Source of the DNA: Massilia sp. YIM B02443
GTDB taxonomy: Bacteria > Pseudomonadota > Gammaproteobacteria > Burkholderiales > Burkholderiaceae_D
Reading direction: 5' to 3'
DNA: 64,000 bases
NCBI RefSeq assembly: GCF_030411955.1
Contig: NZ_JASNRA010000024.1
Span: 14,629 to 78,628 of the forward strand
Shown: piece after piece, positions 41,139 through 50,114 of the stretch
Layout of the letters: every line of letters begins with the position of its first letter
Numbering within the stretch: the stretch's first letter is position 1
Notes under the pieces: generated by a model
Databases searched by the model: none
What the model saw: only the letters and a program-made list of their open reading frames with translations
What the model was told of the DNA's origin: nothing
Position numbers and translations under genes: made by a program

Positions 41139-43997
41139 TTATTTCGCAAACACCTGCGCCGCCGGCGTCACCTTCACCGCTCCGGCCTTGATATCCAGCT
41201 TCATCCCCCCGATCGCCTTGTCTTCATCCAGCAGCGACTGCGGCTTGTTGGCGTCGTACTTGATCGCCGAGAACGCATCGCTCACCAGCGCCTCCTTCAG
41301 CGCCGCCCCATCCCTGGTGATCATCACCACCGACAGGTTCCTGGCCGACAGGTGCCGCTTGATGGCCGCATTCACGTCGGCCACGGTCAGCTTGCCCAGC
41401 GCATCGCGCATCATGCCGGTGAACTCCGGCGTTCCATACCACTGCGAATCGAGGGCGTAACCCAGACGCTGGTCCTGCGTCGCCGTCATCACGAACACGT
41501 TCTTCATCAGGTAATCGCGGGTGGTCTCGAAATCGGCCTGCGACAGGCCCTGGTCGACCAGCTGCCCCAGCTCATGCAGCGCCACGCGCAGTGCGAAGTG
41601 GCCGTTCTGCGGCGCCACCGGGCGGATCCAGACCTCGAACAGCTGCGCCTTGCGGCCCAGGTTCGGGTTCGGGAAGAACTGGAACATACCGCGCGGGAAG
41701 GCTTCGATATAGGCGTAGTCGCCGTAGTTCATGCCGCGCTCTTCGCGGATGCGCTGGTACAGGCGCGCGCTCGAGGCGCGGTGCTCGCCGAGCCAGGTCT
41801 TGGCGATCCACAGGGCGGCAAAATCCGGATGCTTGCGCGTGACCTCGATCGGCAGGCCGAACGAGATCGCGGTGGCACGCGTGTTCTTTTCGACGATCTC
41901 GACTTCCAGCCCGTTCGGCATGCGGCCGCGCGGGGTGGCGGTGGCGGCCAGGCCGGCGCCTTGCGGCAGGCGCGCCAGCGCCTTTTGCAGCGAGGCGTTC
42001 ATGGCATCCGAGACGTCGCCCGAGATGCCGACGCGCACCGCGCCCTGGGTGTAGGCCTGGCGGTAGAAGGCCTTCACGTCGTCCAGGGTGATGGCCTCGA
42101 TCCCGGCCACGGTGCCCAGCACCGGATGGCCGTACTGGGTGCCGGCGAACACATTTGCTTGCAGGCGCTCCTTGCCGAATTCTTCCTCGTTGTTGTCCTT
42201 CAGGTCCAGCACCAGCGCATTGCGCTGGGAGTCCTTGAGGCGGCGGAAGTCTTCTTCGCGGAAGCCCGGATCGACCAGCAGCGGCAGCGCGATGCCCAGG
42301 AACTGGTCCCAGTTGTCCTTGTGGATGGCGCCGGTGAAGGTAGTCATTTCCTTGTCGGTCTGCTCGGTGAAGCTGCCGGCCAGCGGGAACAGGGCCTTGG
42401 TCACTTCGTCGATCTTGCGCTCGCGTGAGCCGCTCGACGCCACCATCGCGGCGCTCAAGGCCGCCAGGCCTTCCTTGCCCTTCGGGTCATGCGCCGAGCC
42501 GGCCGCGAACAGGAGTTTGAAGCGGATCTGCGGCAGCGTCGACTTCTGTACCAGCACGTCGAATTTCACGTTTGACGGCGCCGGGGCGAACTGGGCCAGC
42601 TGCGGCAGCTTGTCGATACCGGCGGGCAGGGCGTCGTGCGACAGGGTGGTCACGATCAGGCTGTCGTCGACCAGGTATTTGCGCGCCGCGGCCTGCAGGT
42701 CGGCCGGGGTCAGGCTGTCGACCACGCGGTAGTAGCGGTTCAGGGTGCCGTAGGAGCGCTCGAAGTGCACATACGACGCCAGGGTGGCGGCGATCGCTTC
42801 GGTATTGTCGAGCGAACGGATCAGGCCATACTTCTGCGCCGACTTGGCGTCGGCCAGTTCGCGTGCATCGACCGGCTCGTCGCGCAGCCTGGCCACGGTC
42901 TGCAGGATGGAGTCGCGTACGTACAAGGCATCGGCCGGCTTTTTCACGCGGGCGATGATGGTGGCCAGGGTCGGATCGACCCGGTTCGGGGTCGAGTCCA
43001 TCAGCTGGTCGACCTTCTGTTCGTCCTGCACCAGGCGCTTGTACAGCGGCGAGGTACGTCCAAAACTCAGCGACAGCAGCATCGACAGCGCCGCCTGCTC
43101 CTTCTGGTCGGCGATGAAGGACGGAGCGCGGAAACCGACCGTCACCAGCGGCAGGGTCGGGGTCTGCCAAGCCACGTGGCGGTAAAGCGCGCCGCGCGGC
43201 GCCGGTTCGACCGGGACGTTCGACTTGAACGTGCCGCGCTTCCAGCCGGCCCAGTACTTCTCGACCAGCGCCACCGCCTTGGCCGGCTCGACGTCGCCGG
43301 CGATGATCACGGTGGTGCGCTCCGGGCGGTACCAGCGATCGAAGAACACCTTCGAATACTCGTACTGGTTGGGCATGTCCTCGATATCCTTGAGGAAGCC
43401 CATCGTCGTGTGCTTATACGTGTGGCTGGTGTAGGCGGCTTCGCGCTGGGCCTCGAACAGCTTCGACATCGGGTTGGCGCTGTTCTTGTTGTACTCGCCC
43501 AGCACGGCACGCGATTCGGTCTTGAACGCCGCCACCGGATACGACAGGTGCTGGAAGCGGTCGGCCTCGACCTTCAGCACCGTCTCCAGGTCCTGCTTGG
43601 CGAAGGTGGTGTAGTAGTTGGTGAGGTCGTCGCTGGTGTAGGCGTTCTGGCGCGCCCCGGCGCGCGTGATCACTTCCTGGTACTTCTCGGGCGGATAGGT
43701 CGGCGTACCGCGGAACATCATGTGCTCGAAGAAGTGGGCGAAGCCCGACTTGCCCGGCTCGACTTCGTTGCGCGAACCGGTCTGCACCGGGATGTGGACC
43801 GAGACCAGGTTCGGGAAGCCGGTCGGCACCACGATCACCTTCAGGCCGTTGGCCAGGGTTTTCTCTAGGGCCTTGAACGGCAGCACGTCGGCGGAAGCAG
43901 GGGTGGCCGGGGTAACGGCGCCGGCCGGCGCGGCGGCCAGGAACAGCGCCGCAATGGCGGTCGCCAGCGCGGTGCGCGACAGGATCGACTTGAGCAC
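41139..43997 (-). CDS. M16 family zinc metalloprotease, two-domain (pitrilysin-like)
   Basis: A 952-residue secreted or periplasmic protease with a signal peptide (1-27, AAAPAGA). The inverted zinc motif HFFEH is at 88-92; the C-terminal half repeats the fold without the motif, as in other M16 enzymes that close as a clam shell around peptides. The start is most likely GTG at 43997, because AAGGAG stands exactly 6 bases upstream and a signal peptide begins there; the ATG at 44033 and the still longer open frame lack these. Substrate unknown; relatives degrade peptides in the periplasm. Confidence 0.88.
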   Translation of the reverse strand: MLKSILSRTALATAIAALFLAAAPAGAVTPATPASADVLPFKALEKTLANGLKVIVVPTGFPNLVSVHIPVQTGSRNEVEPGKSGFAHFFEHMMFRGTPTYPPEKYQEVITRAGARQNAYTSDDLTNYYTTFAKQDLETVLKVEADRFQHLSYPVAAFKTESRAVLGEYNKNSANPMSKLFEAQREAAYTSHTYKHTTMGFLKDIEDMPNQYEYSKVFFDRWYRPERTTVIIAGDVEPAKAVALVEKYWAGWKRGTFKSNVPVEPAPRGALYRHVAWQTPTLPLVTVGFRAPSFIADQKEQAALSMLLSLSFGRTSPLYKRLVQDEQKVDQLMDSTPNRVDPTLATIIARVKKPADALYVRDSILQTVARLRDEPVDARELADAKSAQKYGLIRSLDNTEAIAATLASYVHFERSYGTLNRYYRVVDSLTPADLQAAARKYLVDDSLIVTTLSHDALPAGIDKLPQLAQFAPAPSNVKFDVLVQKSTLPQIRFKLLFAAGSAHDPKGKEGLAALSAAMVASSGSRERKIDEVTKALFPLAGSFTEQTDKEMTTFTGAIHKDNWDQFLGIALPLLVDPGFREEDFRRLKDSQRNALVLDLKDNNEEEFGKERLQANVFAGTQYGHPVLGTVAGIEAITLDDVKAFYRQAYTQGAVRVGISGDVSDAMNASLQKALARLPQGAGLAATATPRGRMPNGLEVEIVEKNTRATAISFGLPIEVTRKHPDFAALWIAKTWLGEHRASSARLYQRIREERGMNYGDYAYIEAFPRGMFQFFPNPNLGRKAQLFEVWIRPVAPQNGHFALRVALHELGQLVDQGLSQADFETTRDYLMKNVFVMTATQDQRLGYALDSQWYGTPEFTGMMRDALGKLTVADVNAAIKRHLSARNLSVVMITRDGAALKEALVSDAFSAIKYDANKPQSLLDEDKAIGGMKLDIKAGAVKVTPAAQVFAK

Positions 43998-44107
43998 AGA
44001 TGTCTCCTTGGAAAATAAACCAGCGCGCAGCATAGTCGATTCGCCATGGAATGAACAGCAGCCGGGACGGCCCCGGCCCGGTGCTCGATACCGGTGCTCT
44101 CGGGACG

Positions 44108-45193
44108 TCAGGCCGCTTCGCTCATCGGCAGGCTGATGCGGTTGCGCCCCATGTGCTTGGCCCGGTACAGCGCCGCGTCGGCGATCGCGACCAGCTGGCT
44201 GGCGTCGTTGTCCGGCCCCGCCAGCGCGGTGGCGGCGCCGATCGACACCGTCACGTGGCCGGGCGCGAAGCTGCACGGCAGCTCGAGGCGCTCGACCCTG
44301 GCGCGGATGCGTTCGGCGACGATGGCCGCGCCTTTCAGCGACTGGTTGGGCAGGATCACGGCGAATTCTTCGCCGCCATAGCGCGCCACCAGGTCGTTGG
44401 CGCGCATCTCGCTGGCCACCGCGCGCGCCACGCGCTTGAGGCATTCGTCGCCACCCAGGTGGCCGTTGGCGTCGTTATAGGCTTTAAAATTGTCGACGTC
44501 GACCATCAGCAGCGACAGCGGCTGCTTCTGGCGCAGGGCGCGCGACCATTCGGCGCGCAGGGTATTGTCGAAGCAGCGCCGGTTGGCAAGACCCGTCAGG
44601 CCGTCGCGGGTGGCCAGCTGCTCGAGCGCGGCCTGCGCCATCTTTTCCTCGGTCAGGTCGCGCAGCGTCTCGACCACCGCCGACAGGCGGCCGCGCGCAT
44701 CGAAGATCGGACTGGCGTCGGCCGCCAGATAGCGCCGCTTGCCGGCGCGCGGCATGTCGCACCAGCTTTCCAGCGACAGGGTGCCGGCCAGCGCCGAGCG
44801 GCCGCCGCTGTTCGCGACGGCGCCGGGAAGATGCTGCATGGCGCAGGTGTCGGCGCCCGGCTCGGCGTCGCGCCGGCCCTGCAGCACCAGGTCGGCCAGC
44901 GTCGGACGCTCGCGGTCATAAAAGCTGCGCCAGTGGTCGCGCGTGCCCAGGACGTCGCTGGCGGCCACGCCCGTCAACTGTTCACAGGCCCGGTTCCAGA
45001 TCGTGACGCGCGCCGCGGTGTCCAGCACGAACACCGGCACCGACAGGCTTTCCATCAGCTGGCCGACGAAGGCCGCGTCGTGGATCAGGGCGGCATGCAC
45101 CGGCGCGGAACCTGGGCCGGACATGACGATGCCGTTGCCGTGCGCACCGGAAGGGTTGAGCGCGCCGGCGCCGATACTGTCGGGACTGATCAT
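44108..45193 (-). CDS. PAS-GGDEF diguanylate cyclase
   Basis: A 361-residue cytoplasmic protein: PAS domain (about 40-180) with VFVLDTAARVTIWNRACEQL, then a short coiled linker and a GGDEF domain (190-355). The catalytic loop reads ARYGGEEFAV, fully canonical, with an inhibitory I-site RAND five residues before it. It should make c-di-GMP from GTP, feedback-inhibited by product. The PAS part carries an insertion rich in small residues (105-140). Single gene, divergent from nothing; faces the M16 protease start in tandem. Confidence 0.88.
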   Translation of the reverse strand: MISPDSIGAGALNPSGAHGNGIVMSGPGSAPVHAALIHDAAFVGQLMESLSVPVFVLDTAARVTIWNRACEQLTGVAASDVLGTRDHWRSFYDRERPTLADLVLQGRRDAEPGADTCAMQHLPGAVANSGGRSALAGTLSLESWCDMPRAGKRRYLAADASPIFDARGRLSAVVETLRDLTEEKMAQAALEQLATRDGLTGLANRRCFDNTLRAEWSRALRQKQPLSLLMVDVDNFKAYNDANGHLGGDECLKRVARAVASEMRANDLVARYGGEEFAVILPNQSLKGAAIVAERIRARVERLELPCSFAPGHVTVSIGAATALAGPDNDASQLVAIADAALYRAKHMGRNRISLPMSEAA

Positions 45194-45358
45194 GAGCCAT
45201 CCTCTGGGTTCGCTGGCGGCAGCTTGATTGCTGCCGACAGGAAACGATTCTGCTACCGGCGCAGAGACGGGCTATTGATCCAAGACAAGACGAATCTGGC
45301 TGTGGCGGGCGTCAGACAAGAGGAATAGCCGGGCCGGCATCCGGCCAGGCGGGGAACA

Positions 45359-46018
45359 TCAGGCCACCGGCGCCGGCTCGGCCGTCGCCCGCATCGGGAG
45401 CGACAGCGACCAATGGCTGGGCCGGCCCGGCGCGGCGGCCAGGCGCAGCACGCCGCCGAGGGCGCGCACCTGCCTGCTCAGCGCGTCAGTCAGTTGCGCC
45501 GGCGCGCTGCCCACCGAAGCGCCGGCCTGGACGTCGAGCGCCAGCGTGTTCATGCCTTCGCTCAGGCGCACGTGCAGGTCGGCGCGACCGTCCTTGCAGC
45601 TGGCCAACACTTCATGCAGCACCTCGAACACGGCCAGCCGTGCGGCGCGGCCGACCGGATGGGCCGCCGGATCGACGCCGGCCTCGAAGCGGCAACGTAC
45701 GCCGAATTGCTCGGCGTGTTCGACCAGGCAGCGTTCGAGCGCATGGCGCAGGTTGTCGGTGCCAGCGCCGCCGCGGGCGGCCCCGGCCGCGCTACGCGCA
45801 GCGTCCTGCTGGCGCACCAGGCGGCACAGCACCTCGTGGCTGGCAGCCACGCCCTGGTCGGCCAGATGGCGCGCCTCGCGCTCGGCCGCCAGCTGCCGTT
45901 CCAGCGAGCGGTTGCGTTCGCCGGCGATGGCGCTGCGGCGCAGGCCGACACCGGCCAGCAGCAGCGCGCCGAAGGTGACCGCAAGGCTGGCGGCAAAGAA
46001 AATCATGGTGTTGGTCAT
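45359..46018 (-). CDS. Membrane-anchored, kinase-ATPase-like protein lacking the phospho-acceptor region
   Basis: A 219-residue protein with one N-terminal helix (5-27), a coiled-coil (35-70, ERNRSLERQLAAEREARHLA), then a domain (90-210) that looks like the HATPase half of NarX/DegS-type kinases: AARLAVFEVLHEVLASCKDG stands where the N-box would be, and LSLPM at the end. The usual Asn and the DxGxG motif are absent, so ATP binding is doubtful. I do not recognise a named family. It could be a decayed sensor kinase or a regulatory partner of one (inference). Confidence 0.5.
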   Translation of the reverse strand: MTNTMIFFAASLAVTFGALLLAGVGLRRSAIAGERNRSLERQLAAEREARHLADQGVAASHEVLCRLVRQQDAARSAAGAARGGAGTDNLRHALERCLVEHAEQFGVRCRFEAGVDPAAHPVGRAARLAVFEVLHEVLASCKDGRADLHVRLSEGMNTLALDVQAGASVGSAPAQLTDALSRQVRALGGVLRLAAAPGRPSHWSLSLPMRATAEPAPVA

Positions 46019-46174
46019 GGCATCCTTCTGACTTTGTTCGGAAGATTCCTGTAAGAATTTACCGGGGCTGCGTCGTAGGAATATTGTCCATAGTCAATAT
46101 CCGTGCCGGGTGAACGAGCCGTGGGCGGAGTGGCTGCCGGCCAACGGCCTGCTGCGCCGCCGCGCCTGGCGCGC

Positions 46175-46180
46175 TATAAT
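46175..46180 (+). promoter_or_regulatory. Consensus -10 element (TATAAT) of the queE-queD-tadA operon
   Basis: A perfect TATAAT lies 24 bases before the queE GTG, in very GC-rich surroundings. The -35 position is GC-rich and poor. If used, the leader would be only about 17 nt, too short for a preQ1 riboswitch. Confidence 0.5.
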
Positions 46181-46203
46181 GGAAGGTTGACGAGAGGTTT
46201 ACC

Positions 46204-46839
46204 GTGACTTACAGCATCAAAGAGATCTTCTACACCCTGCAGGGTGAAGGCGCCCACGCCGGGCGCCCGGCCGTGTTCTGCCGCTTTTCCGGCTGCAACC
46301 TGTGGACCGGCCGCGAGGCCGACCGCGCGACGTCGGTCTGCCAGTTCTGCGACACCGACTTCGTCGGCACCGACGGCGAACGCGGCGGCAAGTTCAAGGA
46401 AGCGGCCGCGCTGGCGCTTGAGATCGACGGCCTGTGGCCGACCACCCATACCGCCAGCAAATACGTCGTCTTCACTGGCGGAGAACCGCTGCTGCAACTG
46501 GACGCCGCGCTGATCGAGGCCATGCACGCGCGCGGCTTCACCATCGCCATCGAAACCAACGGCACGCTGCCGGTGCCGCCGGGCGTGGACTGGATCTGCG
46601 TCAGCCCGAAGATGGGCTCGCAGCTGGTGGTGGAGAAGGGCAGCGAGATCAAGGTCGTCATCCCGCAGACCGGCCAAAACCTGGCTGCCTACGAGGGCCT
46701 GGACTTCGAGCACTTTTTCGTGCAGCCGATGGACGGCCCGCTGGCCGCGCACAATACCCGCCTGGCGATCGAGACCTGCCGCCAGAACCCGAAGTGGAAA
46801 CTCAGCCTGCAAACGCACAAGCTGCTCCAGATTCCTTAA
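46204..46839 (+). CDS. queE: 7-carboxy-7-deazaguanine synthase QueE
   Basis: A 211-residue radical SAM enzyme that converts 6-carboxytetrahydropterin to 7-carboxy-7-deazaguanine in queuosine biosynthesis. The cluster motif is CX14CX2C (CNLWT... to VCQFCDTDF), the QueE variant of the CX3CX2C radical SAM motif. FYTLQGEGAHAGRPAVFCRF and FTGGEPLLQLD are further signatures. Translation starts with GTG at 46204 behind GAGAGG. First gene of a queE-queD-tadA unit. Confidence 0.93.
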   Translation: MTYSIKEIFYTLQGEGAHAGRPAVFCRFSGCNLWTGREADRATSVCQFCDTDFVGTDGERGGKFKEAAALALEIDGLWPTTHTASKYVVFTGGEPLLQLDAALIEAMHARGFTIAIETNGTLPVPPGVDWICVSPKMGSQLVVEKGSEIKVVIPQTGQNLAAYEGLDFEHFFVQPMDGPLAAHNTRLAIETCRQNPKWKLSLQTHKLLQIP

Positions 46840-46867
46840 CACCTTACGCTTTACAGGCTGACTTTCC

Positions 46868-47314
46868 ATGCTGACCATTACCCGCAAACTCGAATTCGAT
46901 GCCGGCCACCGGATTCCCGACCACAAGAGCCAGTGCCGCAACCTGCACGGCCACCGCTACGTCCTCGAGATCACCCTGACGGGCGACGTGATCGATGCCG
47001 ACGGCAATTCCGACAACGGCATGATCATGGACTTCTCAGACGTCAAGGCGCTGGCCAAGCAACACCTGGTCGACGTCTGGGACCACGCTTTCCTGGTCTA
47101 CGAAAAGGACGACAAGGTGCGCGAATTCCTGGCCTCGCTGCCGGGCCACAAGACGGTGGTGATCGACTGCATCCCGACCGTGGAAAACCTGGCGCGCGTC
47201 GCCTTCAACATCCTCAAGACCGTGTTCACCGACCGCTTCGGCACCGGCCTGCGCCTGCACAAGCTGGTGCTGCACGAAACCCCGAACTGCTGGGCCGAGA
47301 TCACCGATGTGTGA
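46868..47314 (+). CDS. queD: 6-carboxytetrahydropterin synthase QueD
   Basis: A 148-residue member of the 6-pyruvoyl-tetrahydropterin synthase family. Zinc ligands: His in FDAGHRI and both His in NLHGHRY; catalytic Cys in SQCRNLHGH; ETPNCWAEI at the end. It makes the substrate of QueE from 7,8-dihydroneopterin triphosphate. It starts 28 bases after queE and overlaps the tadA frame by 8 bases. Confidence 0.93.
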   Translation: MLTITRKLEFDAGHRIPDHKSQCRNLHGHRYVLEITLTGDVIDADGNSDNGMIMDFSDVKALAKQHLVDVWDHAFLVYEKDDKVREFLASLPGHKTVVIDCIPTVENLARVAFNILKTVFTDRFGTGLRLHKLVLHETPNCWAEITDV

Positions 47315-47873
47315 ATGCACCCCGGCCGCGGCCGCGGCTGACAGCGCCACGGGCGGCATGCCCGGCGCCGCCGCGCCGGACGCGGACCTGACGCCGGACG
47401 AGCGTTTCATGACGCTGGCGCTGGCGCAGGCGCGCCTGGCCTGGGAGCGCGGCGAGGTGCCGGTCGGCGCGGTGCTGGTCAAGGATGGCCAGGTGATCGC
47501 GACCGGCTTCAATCAGCCGATCGGCGGCCACGATCCGACCGCCCACGCCGAAATCGTCGCGCTGCGCGCCGGCGCCGAAAAGCTGGGCAATTACCGGCTG
47601 CCCGGCTGCGAACTGTACGTGACGCTGGAACCGTGCATCATGTGTTCCGGCGCGATGATGCATGCGCGCCTGGCGCGCGTGGTGTACGCCGCCACCGACC
47701 CCAAGACCGGCGCCTGCGGCTCGGTGCTCAACCTGTTCGGCGAAGAAAAACTGAATCACCACACCGAGGTGGTGGGCGGGGTGCTGGCCGGCGAGGCCAG
47801 CCTGATGCTCAAGGCCTTCTTTGCCGAACGCCGCGCCGCTGCCCGCAAGCCGGTGCAGCCCAAGGACGATTAA
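47307..47873 (+). CDS. tadA: tRNA-specific adenosine-34 deaminase TadA
   Basis: A 188-residue zinc deaminase that makes inosine at the wobble position of tRNA-Arg(ACG). The catalytic motifs HAE (PTAHAEIVALR) and PCIMCSGAM are intact. The first ~33 residues (Ala/Gly-rich) exceed the E. coli protein; an internal ATG giving MTLALAQARL is an alternative start, but the overlap with queD (ATGTG... at 47307) fits coupling. It is grouped with queuosine genes, all acting on tRNA wobble bases. Confidence 0.93.
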   Translation: MCECTPAAAAADSATGGMPGAAAPDADLTPDERFMTLALAQARLAWERGEVPVGAVLVKDGQVIATGFNQPIGGHDPTAHAEIVALRAGAEKLGNYRLPGCELYVTLEPCIMCSGAMMHARLARVVYAATDPKTGACGSVLNLFGEEKLNHHTEVVGGVLAGEASLMLKAFFAERRAAARKPVQPKDD

Positions 47874-47882
47874 GTCGTCGCA

Positions 47883-48965
47883 TCATGTCGCGGCAAACGC
47901 GCGCGCATCGACCGGCAGGTGCAACGTAAACGTGGTGCCGCGCTCCTCGCCGCTGTCCACCGCCATCGCGCCGCCGTGGCTCTCGGCCACGCTGCGCACA
48001 TAGGGCAGCCCCAGGCTCCATCCCTTGAGCGCGATCTCGTCGGCATGCTGCGGCGGATCGAACAGGCGCGCCATGTCCTCGATGCCGATCGGCGCGCCGT
48101 GGTTGTGCACCGATAGCCCCATCCGCTCGCCATCGCGCTGCACCCGCACCGTGATCGGCCCGGCGCGCTTGCCGTGCTTGCGCGCCCTGGTCACCAGGTT
48201 TTCCAGCGCCCGCTTGAGCGCCGCGCGGCACCAGTGGCCGTCGATGCGCTCGCCGACGATGTTCACCGGCTGGCCCAGCAGGGGCAGGTCGACGCAGACT
48301 TCTTCCACCAGCGCCATGATGTCGAACGTCGAGATCTGCAGCTTGATCTCCTTGCCGTCGAGCACGGCCGCATCCTGCAGGGTCTGGATCAGGGCGTCGG
48401 CGTCGGCGATTTTCTTGACAATGCGCGCAGCCAGGCCGGCCACGCCCGGATCGTCGGACTTCAGGCCGATCAGCTGGGCGGTGGCGCTGGCCACGCTGAG
48501 CGGGTTGCGCAAATCGTGCGCGAAGCCGGAGATGCAGGCGTCGCTGAAACCGGGAAAGGCGGCGCTGCGCGTGGCCGCGGCCAGCAGCCAGGCGTCGAAG
48601 GTGGCGCCGATCAGCTCGACGTCGTGTGCGGACAAGACCTGTTCGGCCATCAGCGCCGTGAACAGGGTCGCGCGCAGCAGCTGCAGCTCGCACGCCAGCT
48701 CGCGCGCACCGTAGCGGCCGGGTCCGAGCCAGGGCCCCAGGTCGGGGGCGATGCCGGTGCCGCCGGCAGCATTGCCCGCCAGCTGCGTGGCGAGCTCGTC
48801 CAGCAGGACAGGGGCGGCCTGCGCCAGGTGCGGGCCATTGCGTGAGCTGCCAGTCGCCTGCACGCGCGCGCGCCACTGCGCCAGCACGGTCGCCCGCTGG
48901 CGCGCAAGAGAGTCTGCGAGCGCACTGGAAGCGACCCGGCGCTCGCCTGCATCGGTGGTATCCAT
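47883..48965 (-). CDS. Sensor histidine kinase (cytoplasmic)
   Basis: A 360-residue protein. The first 140 residues are helical, RsbRD-like or a novel sensor, with no membrane helix. The H-box is GFAHDLRNPLSVASA and the ATPase core has ENLVTRARKHG (a weak N-box), VHNHGAPIGIEDM and GLPYVRSVAESHGG; G1 is VHNHG rather than DxGxG, so ATP binding may be atypical. A response regulator is not adjacent. The ATG at 48965 (MDTTDAGERR) has AGGA upstream and is preferred to the longer frame from 49019. Convergent with tadA, 9 bases apart. Confidence 0.75.
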   Translation of the reverse strand: MDTTDAGERRVASSALADSLARQRATVLAQWRARVQATGSSRNGPHLAQAAPVLLDELATQLAGNAAGGTGIAPDLGPWLGPGRYGARELACELQLLRATLFTALMAEQVLSAHDVELIGATFDAWLLAAATRSAAFPGFSDACISGFAHDLRNPLSVASATAQLIGLKSDDPGVAGLAARIVKKIADADALIQTLQDAAVLDGKEIKLQISTFDIMALVEEVCVDLPLLGQPVNIVGERIDGHWCRAALKRALENLVTRARKHGKRAGPITVRVQRDGERMGLSVHNHGAPIGIEDMARLFDPPQHADEIALKGWSLGLPYVRSVAESHGGAMAVDSGEERGTTFTLHLPVDARAFAAT

Positions 48966-49184
48966 GGTTGTTCCTATCAAAGCGGCGAGATTTTCGCCGC
49001 CACCGCTCAGCCAGCCCACAAGTTACCGCAAAAGCGGTAACCGGCGAGCACTGCTGGAGAAGAATAACGCACTACGTGCGTGCGGCACACGTCCGCACGC
49101 GCATTGCGCCATGCCCGCACCGATGATGTTATGCTGGCCACACGCCGCACCACGCGGCACTGCCGAACCGCCGACCTTGCCGTC

Positions 49185-50114
49185 ATGCCTACTCTCCACG
49201 CCAATGGACTGCGCCTCGCCTTCGATACCGCGGGCGATCCGAAAGCCGCGCCGCTGCTGCTGATCCACGGCCTCGGCATGCAGCTGACCAACTGGCCCGA
49301 CGAATTCGTCGAGAGCCTGGTCGAGCTGGGCTTCTACGTGATCCGGTTCGACCACCGCGATTGCGGTCTCTCCACCAAATTCGAGCAGGCCGGGGTGCCG
49401 AACCTGGCGCTGGCGCGCATCAAGGCGGCGCTCGGCCTGCGCCTGCGCCCGGTCTATCGGCTGGACGACATGGCCGAGGATGCGCTCGGCGTGCTGTCGG
49501 CGCTGGGCGTGGCCCGTGCCCACGTGGTCGGAGTCTCGGCGCTGGGCGGCATGGTGGCGCAGACGCTGGCCGCGCGCCATCCGCAGCGGGTGTCGAGCCT
49601 GACCGCCATCATGACCACCAGCGGCCGCCGTGGTCTGCCGGGCCCGGCGCCATCGGTGCGCAAGATCCTGGCCGCACGGCCGGCCAATCCGCTCGACCTC
49701 GACAGCGTGATCGCCCACGAGGTGGCGCTGCTGCGCGCGCTCGGCAGTCCCTCGTATCCGACGCCGGACAAGCAGCTGCAGCGGCGTGTGGCGCGTTCCT
49801 TGCGGCGCAGCCATTGTCCGGGTGGCGTGGCGCGCCAGATGCTGGCGCTGCTGGCGGCCGGCGACAACAGCGCCGCGCTGGAGAGCATCACCGCGCCGAC
49901 GCTGGTGATCCACGGCGCCGCCGACCCGCTGGTGCCGGCGGCGTGCGGGCGCGACGTCGCCGCGCGCATCCCGCAAGCGCGCCTGGAACTGATCGAAGGC
50001 ATGGGCCACGACCTGCCGCCACAGCTGGTCGAGCGGCTGCTTGCCTTGATCGACTCCCATGCCCGGGGTAAGATGTTGCCAGATTCCACACCCCGGCTAT
50101 TCGTCAAACAGTGA
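49185..50114 (+). CDS. Alpha/beta hydrolase with altered nucleophile elbow
   Basis: A 309-residue alpha/beta hydrolase. It has LLLIHGLGMQLTNW (oxyanion loop), FDHRDCGLS, the acid in IHGAADPLVP and the base in EGMGHDLP. The nucleophile elbow reads GVSALGGMVAQ, one residue longer than the usual GVSMGGMIAQ, so the canonical GxSxG is broken to GxSxxGG. The rest is intact. Catalysis may be altered. The ATG at 49185 (MPTLHANGLR) was chosen; longer frames are non-native. Its stop overlaps the GTG of ldcA. Confidence 0.8.
   Translation: MPTLHANGLRLAFDTAGDPKAAPLLLIHGLGMQLTNWPDEFVESLVELGFYVIRFDHRDCGLSTKFEQAGVPNLALARIKAALGLRLRPVYRLDDMAEDALGVLSALGVARAHVVGVSALGGMVAQTLAARHPQRVSSLTAIMTTSGRRGLPGPAPSVRKILAARPANPLDLDSVIAHEVALLRALGSPSYPTPDKQLQRRVARSLRRSHCPGGVARQMLALLAAGDNSAALESITAPTLVIHGAADPLVPAACGRDVAARIPQARLELIEGMGHDLPPQLVERLLALIDSHARGKMLPDSTPRLFVKQ

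Noticed and set aside
41139..44444. A 1101-residue M16 protein starting at 44444
   Set aside because: The extra N-terminus is antisense to the GGDEF gene. A GTG at 43997 with a perfect ribosome site and signal peptide is far better.
46019..46203. preQ1 riboswitch upstream of queE
   Set aside because: The consensus -10 lies only 24 bases before the start, leaving no room for a leader, and no preQ1 pattern is visible.
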